A DNA stretch of 40,125 nucleotides, taken from contig JABSRX010000002.1 of assembly GCA_013214695.1 (NCBI GenBank), positions 58,361 through 98,485 of the forward strand. Direction: 5' to 3'. The notes under the pieces are model-generated. The model was not told the origin of the DNA, did not search any database, and was given only the letters and a program-made list of their open reading frames with translations. The translations under genes and the position numbers were made by a program. Positions within the stretch are counted from its first letter, which is position 1, and every line of letters starts with the position of its first letter. Shown here one piece after another: positions 1 through 8,649 of the stretch. The stretch comes from Rhizobiaceae bacterium (GTDB lineage Bacteria; Pseudomonadota; Alphaproteobacteria; Rhizobiales; Rhizobiaceae).

Positions 1-66
1 CTCGACCGTCTCGATATCAAACCCGTGCAAGCTGAGCTCGAAGCCCAGAATGTGCGGATATATTAA
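1..66 (+). CDS. C-terminal end of an unidentified protein
   Basis: The first 21 codons are open in frame 1 and end in TAA at 64-66. They encode a charged tail ending in NVRIY. The gene starts outside the window, so no function can be given. It runs in the same direction as the methyltransferase-like gene that starts about 50 bases downstream and could belong to the same transcript. The open frame is too short to be sure it is coding, but its amino-acid make-up is plausible for a soluble protein. Confidence 0.45.
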   Translation, partial: LDRLDIKPVQAELEAQNVRIY

Positions 67-117
67 TTCAACCTGCCCGACGGGATGTCGTGGCCATTGC
101 GTCTTGGGAGAACCGTA

Positions 118-1251
118 ATGACAAAAATTCTAACCAGCCATGTCGGTTCGCTACCGCGCACTCAAAAAGTGGTCGATTTCATTTTCGCACGCGAAAAGGA
201 ACAGTCTTACGACCAGGCCGAGTTTGATGCCGTGATGACGGAAGCGGTTGATGAAACCGTGCGCCGCCAGGTCGAGGCGGGCGTCGACATCGTGTCGGAT
301 GGTGAGACCTCGAAGATCTCCTACGCAACCTATGTCAAAGACCGCTACACCGGCTTTTCCGGCGATAGTGATCGCAACGCCCCGGCCGATCTGAAGATGT
401 TTCCAAGCTTTCTGGAGCGTCTTGCCGACAGCGGTGGCACACCGACCTATGCGCGCCCGCAATGCACCGGCGATGTTGTGTCCAAAGGTCAGGACGAGCT
501 CAACAAGGACATCGCCAATCTCAAGGCCGCGATGGCCAAGCACGGTGTGGAGCGCGGTTTCATGAACGCCGCGTCGCCAGGCGTCATCTCCCTGTTCCTG
601 CAGAATGTGCATTACCCCAGCCGTGAGAAATACCTTGAGGCGCTGGCCGAAGCGATGCGGGCCGAATACGAAACCATTGTGGGTGCCGGTCTGCAGTTGC
701 AGCTGGATTGCCCGGACCTCGCCCTGTCTCGGCATATGTTCTTCACCGATCTTAGCGACGACGAATTCCTGAGAATTGCTGACATGCATGTCGACGTTCT
801 CAATCACGCGTTGGAAAACATCTCAGCTGAAGACGTGCGCATTCACATTTGCTGGGGCAATTATGAAGGCCCCCATTGCTGCGACATCGACATGAACAAG
901 GTGTTTCCAACGCTGATGAACGCCAAGGCACAGACGCTGCTGTTTGAAACCTCCAATCCGCGCCATGCCCATGAATGGACCGTCTTCCGAGACCGGCGCA
1001 GCGAAATTCCAGATGACAAGATCCTGATGCCTGGCGTGGTCGACACGACGACCAACTTCATCGAGCATCCCGAAGTGGTCGCCCAGCGGGTGGAGCGCTT
1101 TGCCGACATCGTCGGTGCTGATCGCGTGGTGGCCGGATCAGACTGCGGCTTTGGCACTTTTGCGGGCTATGGCTCGGTTGATCCTGAAATCGCTTACGCC
1201 AAGTTAACCGCCTTGAGCGAAGGCACAGCCATGGCTTCATCGCGGATCTAG
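118..1251 (+). CDS. Cobalamin-independent methionine synthase II family protein (MetE C-terminal-like)
   Basis: A 377-residue single-domain protein resembling the C-terminal catalytic half of MetE and the related epoxyalkane:CoM transferase family. These are TIM-barrel enzymes that use zinc to activate a thiol for alkyl transfer. The N-terminus has the family-typical TSHVGSLPR. Candidate zinc ligands are the His of IHICWGN (about residue 245) and the Cys of GSDCGFGT near residue 340. The MetE N-terminal domain is missing, as is usual in this family. The start is placed at the ATG at 118 because GGGAGA lies just upstream; an in-frame upstream start at 85 has no such support. The alpha/beta hydrolase gene follows after 4 bases, so the two are probably co-transcribed. 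The substrate is unknown: homocysteine methylation, or another thiol alkyl transfer, are both possible. Confidence 0.82.
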   Translation: MTKILTSHVGSLPRTQKVVDFIFAREKEQSYDQAEFDAVMTEAVDETVRRQVEAGVDIVSDGETSKISYATYVKDRYTGFSGDSDRNAPADLKMFPSFLERLADSGGTPTYARPQCTGDVVSKGQDELNKDIANLKAAMAKHGVERGFMNAASPGVISLFLQNVHYPSREKYLEALAEAMRAEYETIVGAGLQLQLDCPDLALSRHMFFTDLSDDEFLRIADMHVDVLNHALENISAEDVRIHICWGNYEGPHCCDIDMNKVFPTLMNAKAQTLLFETSNPRHAHEWTVFRDRRSEIPDDKILMPGVVDTTTNFIEHPEVVAQRVERFADIVGADRVVAGSDCGFGTFAGYGSVDPEIAYAKLTALSEGTAMASSRI

Positions 1252-1255
1252 AGCA

Positions 1256-1966
1256 ATGGCCAGGGACAATTTCGATGGCGTGATTTTTCTGCCAGGCCTG
1301 CTGTGTGACGCAAAACTGTTTGCGCCTCAGGTTGCAGCGCTGGAGGCATCCTACGACATCGAAATTCCCAATCTGGGAGCCTATGATTCCTTCGAAAAGA
1401 TGTCTCAGGCTGTGCTCGATGAAAGCAAGTTCGAGCGCATCGCCCTGGCCGGTCTGTCGATGGGTGGGGCGCTGGCCATGAACATGGCCCGCTGGCATCC
1501 GGACCGGATCGAGCGCCTGGCCATTTTGGATGCCAATCCACGGGCCGACGACGATGCCCGGCGCGCCAACCGCCGACGTCAATTGGACGCAGCGCGGGAG
1601 TCCGGGGTTGGTCAATTGACGCGCGGCGAGTTGTCAATGGTCTATCTGGCACCGCACAATCAGACGCCGGAACTGATCGATATCGCCGTGCAGATGGCAG
1701 AAGGCCATGGTGTCGACGTCTATGCAAGGCAGTTGAACGCGCTGATGACGCGGCAAAGTTCCATCGATGATCTGCCACATTATACGGGCCAGACCCTGGT
1801 TCTGTGCGGTGAGATGGATGCGCTCTGCCTGCCACAATGGCATGTCGAAATGGCTGAGTTGATGCCCAATGCCAGCCTGTCTCTGATTGCCAATGCCGGC
1901 CATCTGGCGACTATTGAGGAACCCGAGGCGGTCAATGCAGCTCTTTTGGAATGGCTTCGGCGTTGA
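1256..1966 (+). CDS. Alpha/beta hydrolase
   Basis: A 236-residue alpha/beta-hydrolase-fold protein. The nucleophile elbow is GLSMGG (Ser near residue 69). The loop bearing the catalytic His is in NAGHLATIEEP near the C-terminus, and an acidic residue in CGEMDALC fits the third member of the triad. The oxyanion-side motif FLPGLLCD lies near the N-terminus. There is no signal peptide, so it is probably cytoplasmic. It starts 4 bases after the methyltransferase-like gene and is followed by a strong terminator, so the two genes form the end of one transcription unit. The fold assignment is secure; the substrate (an ester, lactone or thioester) cannot be told from sequence. Confidence 0.85.
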   Translation: MARDNFDGVIFLPGLLCDAKLFAPQVAALEASYDIEIPNLGAYDSFEKMSQAVLDESKFERIALAGLSMGGALAMNMARWHPDRIERLAILDANPRADDDARRANRRRQLDAARESGVGQLTRGELSMVYLAPHNQTPELIDIAVQMAEGHGVDVYARQLNALMTRQSSIDDLPHYTGQTLVLCGEMDALCLPQWHVEMAELMPNASLSLIANAGHLATIEEPEAVNAALLEWLRR

Positions 1967-1990
1967 TCCTAAAAGCCTGAAAAAGCATAA

Positions 1991-2026
1991 AAAAAACCCG
2001 CCTTGGCTGAGCCAGGCGGGTTTTTC
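1991..2026. terminator. Bidirectional rho-independent terminator
   Basis: A GC-rich stem (CCCGCC at 1998-2003 pairing with GGCGGG at 2016-2021, extended by TGGC/GCCA around a TGA loop) is preceded by a run of A and followed by a run of T. It can therefore end transcription from both sides: the hydrolase from the left and rpmE from the right. Confidence 0.85.
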
Positions 2027-2049
2027 GTAATTCGAATTGATCGGGCTGT

Positions 2050-2271
2050 TTAGAGGCCCAGACCACCAAATTTCTTGTTGAATTTGGAAACACGGCCGTC
2101 GCGGTCGAGAACCTGGCCACCGCCACCTGTCCATGCAGGATGGGATGTCGGGTCAACGTCGAGGTTCATCACGTCGCCTTCTTTGCCCCATGTGGAGCGT
2201 GTTTCATATTCAGTGCCGTCGGTCATGACCACTTTGATTGTGTGGTAATCCGGATGGATATCGGCTTTCAT
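2050..2271 (-). CDS. rpmE: 50S ribosomal protein L31 (bL31), cysteine-free form
   Basis: A 73-residue ribosomal protein recognised by [10 protein letters not shown] at the start and by the STWGKEGD and SHPAWTGG motifs further on. bL31 sits at the 50S-30S interface of the ribosome. The protein has no cysteine, so it is the zinc-independent form common in alphaproteobacteria. The start is placed at the ATG giving MKADIH; an ORF extended by six residues (MNRTKT) does not match the family and the sequence AGGACG sits upstream of the internal start. It shares its terminator with the convergent hydrolase gene and is divergent from the ABC exporter gene. Confidence 0.95.
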   Translation of the reverse strand: MKADIHPDYHTIKVVMTDGTEYETRSTWGKEGDVMNLDVDPTSHPAWTGGGGQVLDRDGRVSKFNKKFGGLGL

Positions 2272-2414
2272 CGTCTTCGTCCTGTTCATAGCCGGACCAT
2301 GCTCTCAATGGAGGACATGTGTGCCGGGCTGTTTATGATAGTAAAGAAGTCTATCTTGTTCCAAACTCGTCAGAACGTGATAAGCAACTTTGAATTTCGT
2401 GCCGCAGCCTATAC

Positions 2415-4241
2415 ATGAAGGTTTCCGGCAAGACAAGAAGGCAACAGGCGTCAATCGTGAGCAAAATTAACAAGGAAGAAAGCAAAGACCGGTTGGGTTT
2501 GCGCCCGCTGACACGCTTGTTTCCCTATGTCCTGCGCTACAAGGGTCATCTTGTTGGCGCACTGGTGTTTCTGGCCCTGGCAGCCGCAACAACCCTGTCT
2601 CTGCCGCTTGCCGTTCGCTCGATGATCGACAATGGCTTCACCAAGGCAGACAGCACCTTTGTCGATAACTACTTCTACGCCCTGTTTGCCATTGCCGCCG
2701 TTTTGGCCATCTCCAGTTCAATGCGTTATTACTTCGTCATCTGGCTTGGCGAGCGGGTGGTCGCGGATCTGCGCAACGAGGTGTTTGCCCATCTCACAAA
2801 ATTGTCGGCCAGCTTCTTCGATACCTCCAAGACCGGTGAATTGGTGTCCCGCCTGACGGCCGACACGACACAGATCAAGAGTGCGGCTGGAGCAACGGCG
2901 TCGATGGCGCTGCGCAATGTTGTGCTGATCATCGGCGCGATTTTCGGCATGATCTATACCAGCCCCGGCCTGTCGCTGATTGTGCTGGTGGCGATTCCGA
3001 TCATTGTGCTGCCGATCTTTGCCTTTGGACGCAATGTGCGCCGCAAGGCCCGTCATGCCCAGGACAAACTGGCCGACGCTACCGCCTATGCGTCAGAATC
3101 GATTTCCGCGGTGCGCACGCTGCAGGCCTTCACCAACGAAAGGCTTGTTTCAGGCCGTTTCTCTGATGCGGTTGAAAACGCCTTTTCCGCGGCCCGTTCC
3201 TCGGTCGCCGCCCGCGCCTTTCTGACCGCCTTTGCCATTTTCATGATCTTCGCAAGTGTGGTCGCCGTTCTGTGGATTGGCGCAGGCGCCGTTCTGGATG
3301 GCCGCATGAGTGCCGGCCTGTTGGGACAATTCCTGCTGTTTTCCGTGATGGCAGCCGGGGCCCTGGGTGCCCTTTCTGAAGTCTGGGGTGAACTGTCCCA
3401 GGCAGCCGGTGCCGCGGAGCGCCTGAGCGAACTTCTCGATACGGATCCGGAAGTCAAGGAACCGGACAATGCGATCGCATTGCCCGAGGAGGCCAAGGGT
3501 GCGATCGAATTCGAAAACGTCTGCTTTTCCTATCCAACCCGGCGCGACCATCTGATCGTCAAAGAGCTCAATCTGCAGGTGAAGCCTGGGGAAACCGTGG
3601 CGCTGGTCGGTGCTTCAGGGTCGGGCAAAAGCACCTTGTTCAACTTGGCACTGCGCTACTACGACCCGACCACGGGAACCGTGCGCATGGACGGTGTTGA
3701 TATTGCGCAGGCATCGCCGCAGGAAGTCCGCAGCCGCATTGCACTGGTGCCACAGGACACGACGATTTTCGCCATGTCGGCGGCCGACAATATCCGCTTT
3801 GGCATGCCGGAAGCGACCGACCAGCAGGTCGTCGAGGCCGCCAAACTGGCGCTGGCTGATGAATTCATCACCCAGATGAAGGACGGCTATGAGACGGTTG
3901 TTGGTGAACGGGGTGTTACCCTGTCGGGCGGTCAGCGCCAGCGCATCGCCATTGCCCGGGCGATACTAAAGAACGCACCACTGTTGCTCCTCGACGAGGC
4001 GACCAGTGCGCTGGATGCCGAAAGCGAGAAACTGGTCCAGAAGGCGTTGGATGGCCTCATGGTGGGCCGTACCACGATCGTCATTGCCCACCGCTTGGCA
4101 ACGGTGCTCAAGGCCGACCGCATTCTGGTCATGGACGGCGGCAAGTTCGTTGAAGAGGGTACCCACGAGGAACTGGTGGCCAAAGACGGCATCTACGCCC
4201 GTCTGGCACGTCTGCAGTTCGAAACCGAAATGGCCGCCTGA
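2415..4241 (+). CDS. ABC exporter, fused permease and ATPase (MsbA/multidrug type)
   Basis: A 608-residue half-transporter. The N-terminal part (about residues 45-300) has membrane segments including LVGALVFLALAAATTLSLPL, YALFAIAAVLAIS and IVLVAIPIIVLPIFAF. The C-terminal ATPase domain has Walker A GASGSGKST near residue 399, the signature LSGGQRQR near 503 and Walker B LLLLDEATSALD near 523, followed by the H-loop IAHRL. It should work as a homodimer in the inner membrane and export a lipid or hydrophobic compound. No clear ribosome-binding site precedes the ATG at 2415; a GTG at 2457 is an alternative. It is divergent from rpmE. Its stop lies only 2 bases from the end of the convergent ACT-domain gene. 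Lipid A export is possible but not shown. Confidence 0.93.
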   Translation: MKVSGKTRRQQASIVSKINKEESKDRLGLRPLTRLFPYVLRYKGHLVGALVFLALAAATTLSLPLAVRSMIDNGFTKADSTFVDNYFYALFAIAAVLAISSSMRYYFVIWLGERVVADLRNEVFAHLTKLSASFFDTSKTGELVSRLTADTTQIKSAAGATASMALRNVVLIIGAIFGMIYTSPGLSLIVLVAIPIIVLPIFAFGRNVRRKARHAQDKLADATAYASESISAVRTLQAFTNERLVSGRFSDAVENAFSAARSSVAARAFLTAFAIFMIFASVVAVLWIGAGAVLDGRMSAGLLGQFLLFSVMAAGALGALSEVWGELSQAAGAAERLSELLDTDPEVKEPDNAIALPEEAKGAIEFENVCFSYPTRRDHLIVKELNLQVKPGETVALVGASGSGKSTLFNLALRYYDPTTGTVRMDGVDIAQASPQEVRSRIALVPQDTTIFAMSAADNIRFGMPEATDQQVVEAAKLALADEFITQMKDGYETVVGERGVTLSGGQRQRIAIARAILKNAPLLLLDEATSALDAESEKLVQKALDGLMVGRTTIVIAHRLATVLKADRILVMDGGKFVEEGTHEELVAKDGIYARLARLQFETEMAA

Positions 4242-4243
4242 TC

Positions 4244-4645
4244 CTATTTTGATTGAGCAGCGAGCTTTGCCAAAATCTCCAGGGCGTTCTGCTCACGGCC
4301 TTCGGGCACAAACAGGTGATCGTGATAGAAACCGGCCACCGGATTGACCCCCATGCCCGCCTTGGCCAGTTCTGTCGCAATGCGCGCCATGAACCCGACC
4401 GCCTCCAGGGAGGAGTGCACGTCCAGCGTGATCATGCGGCATGGAAAGGCGTAGTCGATCCCGGCGGCATCGGCCTGCTCCTGCTCTAGAATGAGGGTGG
4501 TTCCTTCGGCCTCGCGGAACATCATGCGCGGGGTCAGGTTGGGTGGAATCGCATCGTCGGCCAGGGTAACGAAAACATAGACGCCGTCGACCAGTTCCGC
4601 TTTCAGGCTCTTCAGCAGAACGTCGATGTTAAGCTCGCCGGTCAA
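4244..4645 (-). CDS. ACT-domain protein (DUF2241-like)
   Basis: A 133-residue soluble protein with an ACT-like pattern: a beta strand in DGVYVFVTL, FREAEGTTLIL in the first half, and SLEAVGFMARIATELAKAGMG followed by YHDHLFVP in the second. ACT domains usually bind amino acids or other small ligands, but this stand-alone family has no assigned role. The start codon is TTG and overlaps the stop codon of the upstream SDR gene in a TTGA arrangement, so the two are translationally coupled. There is essentially no space between its end and the convergent ABC exporter gene, and no terminator is visible there. Confidence 0.8.
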   Translation of the reverse strand: MTGELNIDVLLKSLKAELVDGVYVFVTLADDAIPPNLTPRMMFREAEGTTLILEQEQADAAGIDYAFPCRMITLDVHSSLEAVGFMARIATELAKAGMGVNPVAGFYHDHLFVPEGREQNALEILAKLAAQSK

Positions 4646-5400
4646 ATGGAGCCTGCCTCAACCATATAATTGTTGGCTGTGCACATGGCGGCATCGTCTG
4701 AGGCCAGGAAGACCACCATCCGGGCCACATAGACGGGCTCGATCAGATCCTTCAGGCACTGGCGGTTGCGGTGATTTTCGATCGCCTCTTCAGTTACCCA
4801 GAGTTCCTTTTGACGGTCGGTCATGATCCAGCCGGGCACCACCGTGTTGACGCGGATGCGGTGGCCGCCAAGGTCCCGCGCCATGGTGCGGGTCAGGCCG
4901 TGAACGGCTGCTTTGGACGTGGTATAGGCCGGCATGTCGCCGCCGGCTTCCCACCAGGAATTGGAGCCCATATTGATGATCGATCCGCCGCCGGCCTCGA
5001 TCATGCCCGGGGCCACGGCCTGGATGGCAAAGAAGTGGTGGCGCAGATTGGTGGCCTGACGCTCGTCCCAATATTCCGGCGTGACATCCTGCCAACCGTG
5101 CCGGTCATCGCGTGCCGCGTTGTTGACCAGCACCGTCGCCGGTCCGAGCCTTTCGGCCAGTTTGGCAAAGGCGGACTTGAGCTGATCGATATCGCGCAGG
5201 TCGCACTTTTCGAAGGCCACGTCGCCGGACAGGCTGGCGCAGAGCTCGGCGCTGGTCGCCTCGTCCATGTCGATAAAGCCGACCTTTGATCCCTGATCCA
5301 CAAAGGCACGCACCATGTCGGCCCCGATGCCCGACGCACCACCGGTGATGAAAACGGTCTTGCCTTTGAGGCTCGGATAGATGGCAAAATTGGAAGTCAT
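4642..5400 (-). CDS. SDR family NAD(P)-dependent oxidoreductase
   Basis: A 252-residue classical short-chain dehydrogenase. The Rossmann motif TGGASGIG is near residue 20, the structural NNAA motif near 90, and the catalytic Ser (INMGSNSW) and YTTSK (Tyr and Lys) near 145-163. The cofactor loop has an acidic residue (FIDMD), which suggests NAD rather than NADP. It resembles sugar dehydrogenases of the xylose or galactose 1-dehydrogenase group, but this is a weak guess from general appearance. It is the first gene of a two-gene unit with the ACT-domain gene; GAGAAAG upstream fits a ribosome-binding site. Confidence 0.88.
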   Translation of the reverse strand: MTSNFAIYPSLKGKTVFITGGASGIGADMVRAFVDQGSKVGFIDMDEATSAELCASLSGDVAFEKCDLRDIDQLKSAFAKLAERLGPATVLVNNAARDDRHGWQDVTPEYWDERQATNLRHHFFAIQAVAPGMIEAGGGSIINMGSNSWWEAGGDMPAYTTSKAAVHGLTRTMARDLGGHRIRVNTVVPGWIMTDRQKELWVTEEAIENHRNRQCLKDLIEPVYVARMVVFLASDDAAMCTANNYMVEAGSI

Positions 5401-5504
5401 ATCTTTCTCACTCTACGGTGCGGGACAATTGCTCCTGCGATAACAGACCGTCGTTGCGATGCAAAGACGGTGGAGAGCGCAACTTTTCTTGACGGCTCTA
5501 AAAG

Positions 5505-6539
5505 CTACTTTTCGGTCAGCTTAAGCTCAATGCGGCGGTTGCGATCACGCGCCTGCTGGCTGTCTTCGGGATCAAGCGGTTGGAATTCGCCAAACCCGGC
5601 CGCCACCAGCCGCTTGGCTGGCACGCCTTGTTCGATCAGGTATTTGACAACCGATGTGGCGCGACCGGAGGACAGTTCCCAGTTGTCGCGATACCGACCC
5701 GTGCCGCTCAGCGGAATGTTGTCGGTGTGACCATCGACCCGCAATACCCATTCGATTTCGTCGGGAATTTCCTTGCCGAGTTCGATCAGCGCCTTGGCCA
5801 GCTTGGTCATTTCACCAAGCCCTTCTTCGTTCAAATTGGCGCCACCAGACGGAAACAGAACTTCCGACTGGAAGACGAAACGGTCACCGACGACACGGAT
5901 ATCGTCGCGGTTGCCGAGGATTTCACGCAGGCGACCGAAAAAGTCTGAACGGTAGCGGTTGAGTTCCTGCACTCGCTTGGCCAGGGCCACATTCAGCCGC
6001 TTGCCAAGATCGGCAATTTTGGTGGAGCTTTCGCGGTCCTTGATTTCGGACGCTTCAAGCGCGTCTTCCAAGGCAGCGATTTGTTTTCGCAAAGCTGAGA
6101 TCTGTTGGTTCAGCAGGCTAACCTGGTTCATCGCCCGCTTGGTCACTTTGCGCTGATCGTCCAGCGTGTCTTCCAGCTCTTCGGCCCGCTGTTCAGCGCT
6201 GGTGGCAGCACCGGCACCGCGGGCCAGCAGGGCCTCCAAGCGCGACTGTTCCTCCTTGCTGTCACCCAGCGACGCGGTCAGCGTGCGGATCTGATCTTCC
6301 AGGTCCTGATTGGCCGAGCGTTCCAGCGACAGCAGTGCGGTCAGTTCGTTGAGCTGGCTGTTGAGGCGGTTGAGCACCGTGTCTTTGCCGGTGATTTCTT
6401 GGCTCAGGATGAACTGTGCCAACACGAACACCGACAGCAGGAACATGATGGCGAGCAAAAGCGTCGACAGGGCATCAACAAAGCCCGGCCAGTAGTCGAC
6501 CCGCTCCCCCCTTGCTTTGCGCCCGCGACTCAGCGCCAT
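5505..6539 (-). CDS. MotB/OmpA-like stator subunit with long coiled coil
   Basis: A 344-residue protein. It has one N-terminal membrane helix (about residues 18-42) containing Asp22 in the sequence PGFVDALSTLLL, which matches the proton-binding Asp of MotB-type stators. A long stretch of heptad-like sequence (about 50-190, rich in E, L, Q and R) predicts a coiled coil. The C-terminal OmpA-like peptidoglycan-binding domain has RVDGHTDNIP followed by WELSSGRA. It should form an ion-driven complex with the MotA-like protein encoded just upstream (3 bases between them) and anchor it to the cell wall. No flagellar, Tol or TonB gene is nearby. The coiled coil is much longer than in flagellar MotB. 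The process that it drives is unknown. Confidence 0.87.
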   Translation of the reverse strand: MALSRGRKARGERVDYWPGFVDALSTLLLAIMFLLSVFVLAQFILSQEITGKDTVLNRLNSQLNELTALLSLERSANQDLEDQIRTLTASLGDSKEEQSRLEALLARGAGAATSAEQRAEELEDTLDDQRKVTKRAMNQVSLLNQQISALRKQIAALEDALEASEIKDRESSTKIADLGKRLNVALAKRVQELNRYRSDFFGRLREILGNRDDIRVVGDRFVFQSEVLFPSGGANLNEEGLGEMTKLAKALIELGKEIPDEIEWVLRVDGHTDNIPLSGTGRYRDNWELSSGRATSVVKYLIEQGVPAKRLVAAGFGEFQPLDPEDSQQARDRNRRIELKLTEK

Positions 6540-6542
6540 GGC

Positions 6543-7556
6543 TTAAAATCCGTCTTTTGGTTTGCGTGTTGTGCGCGGCGGTGGTGCCGACTTGTCCATC
6601 GTTCGGTTCAACTGTTCCAGCAGTCGCTTGACGTCGTTTTGCGACTTGCTCTGGGTTTCCACCCAGTCGCGGATCAGCTGCTGCTCGCTGCGCATGTGCT
6701 TGACCAGGGCCTGAATGCCCTCGGCGAGGCTGGCCATGGCGGCCGTGGTGCGGGCACCGCCACCGCCTTCTTTGACCTGGCTGGCAATGCGTTCCATCGC
6801 CTGAGTGACGTCCTGACCGCCGGCTGCAGCAGCCTGAAAGTCGCTGTTCAGATCGGTTACTGAAGACAGCCAGTTTTCCAGTTCCAGATAGAAGCGATTT
6901 TGGGCCTGACCCGACTGCAGGTCGAGAAAGCCGAGCACCAAAGATCCAGCAAGGCCGAACAAGGATGAGGAAAAGGCTGTGCCCATACCGTCCAGCGGCG
7001 CCCGAAGACCTGATTTCAAGGCGTCAAGAATGTCGTTGGTATCGCCTGAATTTGGGTTCAATGACCCGATCGTGTCACCGATGGACCCGATCGTGCTGAG
7101 CAAGCCCCAGAAGGTGCCGAGCAGGCCGAGGAAAACCAGCAGGCTGATCAGGTAGCGGGAAATTTCACGTCGCTCGTCCAGGCGGTTGCCGATCGAATCG
7201 AGAATAGACTGGGTTGACCCCGTCGACAGGGCAACATCGGATTTGCCCCCCAGCATGGCTTCCATTGGTGCCAACAAGACCGGCTTGCGCCGTCGTTCAT
7301 CGGCCTGACCCTTACGGAAGGAATTGACCCAGGCGACCTCCGGCATCAGTCGGATGACCTGTAAAAAGGCCAGGATGATGCCAACCAGAAGCACCCCCAG
7401 GATCAATCCGTTGAGTCCGGGATTGGTCGAAAAATTCTCAAAAATCTGCCGGTTCAAGATCAGCACCAGGAACGCAACCAGTGCAATGAAAATGAGCATC
7501 GAAAACAGATAGACTCGGGGGGATGAAAGCTTGTGGGGGTCGTATTCACGCGCCAT
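6543..7556 (-). CDS. MotA/ExbB-like stator subunit
   Basis: A 337-residue membrane protein. Two N-terminal segments (about 20-40 and 55-75) are followed by a cytoplasmic stretch and two further helices containing ISLLVFLGLLGTFWGLL and the SSSLFGLAGSLVLGFLDL motif, the hallmark of the MotA/TolQ/ExbB family. The C-terminal 100 residues are soluble and helical. The start is placed at the ATG at 7556 (MAREYDPHK) because AGGAG lies upstream; a longer reading from 7595 is less likely. It is followed at once by the MotB-like gene, so the two form a proton-channel pair of the 5:2 rotary-motor type. Known relatives in rhizobia are annotated as MotA or biopolymer transporter without a defined function. 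Confidence 0.87.
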   Translation of the reverse strand: MAREYDPHKLSSPRVYLFSMLIFIALVAFLVLILNRQIFENFSTNPGLNGLILGVLLVGIILAFLQVIRLMPEVAWVNSFRKGQADERRRKPVLLAPMEAMLGGKSDVALSTGSTQSILDSIGNRLDERREISRYLISLLVFLGLLGTFWGLLSTIGSIGDTIGSLNPNSGDTNDILDALKSGLRAPLDGMGTAFSSSLFGLAGSLVLGFLDLQSGQAQNRFYLELENWLSSVTDLNSDFQAAAAGGQDVTQAMERIASQVKEGGGGARTTAAMASLAEGIQALVKHMRSEQQLIRDWVETQSKSQNDVKRLLEQLNRTMDKSAPPPRTTRKPKDGF

Positions 7557-7742
7557 GCGAGGGAAGCTCCTGTGAGGGCGCCAAAGCGCCACCATGCTTA
7601 TCGACTAACCGGTCATTCGGCTGCGGCGAACGAGAAAACAAATCACCTATGCCCTGTGTACCGCAATTCGAGCGGCAGTTGAATACAGGAATGCGCGGAA
7701 TTCAAGGCGTTGCGCCCTGAACATCCGCATCTTTTGCGCTGA

Positions 7743-8552
7743 TCAGCCCTCTGACATGCCCTTTGGTAAGGGGCGGTTCAAGATCGAGCGCAATTTGCCA
7801 TGGATGATCTCATTGCCAGCGACAATGCGGCCTGATTCGTAGATCGAGGCATTTGGGTCCGGTTCGGAAACAAATCCGCCCGCCTCGCGGATCATCAACA
7901 TGCCGGCAGCAACATCCCAGGGCGACAATCCGGCTTCCCAATAACCGTCAAAACGACCGGCAGCGACATAGGCCAGGTTGAGCGCCGCAGATCCTGTGGC
8001 ACGCACGCCAGCGGTTTGGGTCATGATGTTGCGTTGCTCAAACAGCGCCACCCCATGGCCCTTCTTGTTGAGCGCCGGAACACCGGTGGCAATGACGCAG
8101 TCTTCCAGGGCTGAACGGTTTGCCACCCGCATGCGGCGGTCGTTGACAAAAGCGCCACGGCCCTTTTCAGCGGTGAACAGTTCTTCGGTAATAGGATTAT
8201 AGATCACACCGGCCATCAACTGTCCGGCCGTCTCCAGCGCAAGCGACACCGCAAAGAACGGATTGCCGTGCAAATAGTTAGTGGTGCCATCCAGTGGATC
8301 GATGATCCAGCGGTGATCCGAGCCTGAATCGATTTCGCCACCTTCTTCCATCAGGAAGGAATAGCCGGGGCGGTCCTTGTTGAGAGAATCGCGCAGCGTC
8401 TTTTCAGCCTTCAGATCAGCCTGCGAGACGAAGTCACCGGGACCCTTCAATGAAATCTGCAGATGTTCGACTTCGCCAAAGTCCCGGGTCAGCGAGCGAC
8501 CAGCTTTGGTGACAGCATTGACCATCACATTGAGGAGCGCAGAACGGGCCAT
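7743..8552 (-). CDS. suhB: Inositol monophosphatase family protein (SuhB-like)
   Basis: A 269-residue member of the inositol monophosphatase family, magnesium-dependent phosphatases acting on sugar or inositol phosphates. Metal ligands are visible in LMEEGGE (near residue 68), IDPLDGTTNYLHG (near 84) and SPWDVAAG (near 210). In other proteobacteria, SuhB also takes part in rRNA antitermination. Its length is normal for the family. It lies between the stator pair and the Sel1-repeat gene, all on the minus strand but with gaps of 97 to 186 bases, so it may have its own promoter. Confidence 0.9.
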   Translation of the reverse strand: MARSALLNVMVNAVTKAGRSLTRDFGEVEHLQISLKGPGDFVSQADLKAEKTLRDSLNKDRPGYSFLMEEGGEIDSGSDHRWIIDPLDGTTNYLHGNPFFAVSLALETAGQLMAGVIYNPITEELFTAEKGRGAFVNDRRMRVANRSALEDCVIATGVPALNKKGHGVALFEQRNIMTQTAGVRATGSAALNLAYVAAGRFDGYWEAGLSPWDVAAGMLMIREAGGFVSEPDPNASIYESGRIVAGNEIIHGKLRSILNRPLPKGMSEG

Positions 8553-8649
8553 GATTATCCTATGTTGGTCGACTAGACCGAAAGATGCGGGAATTTGAAC
8601 CGCGATTGATCACACTTTTGCTTTGGGTTCAAGCCGTCGCGGGCGTAGC

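Noticed and set aside
5505-7556. Zorya anti-phage system (ZorA/ZorB-like pair)
   Set aside because: Zorya needs ZorC/ZorD or ZorE effectors, and none is near. The long coiled part here is in the MotB-like, not the MotA-like, subunit, and the surrounding genes are housekeeping.
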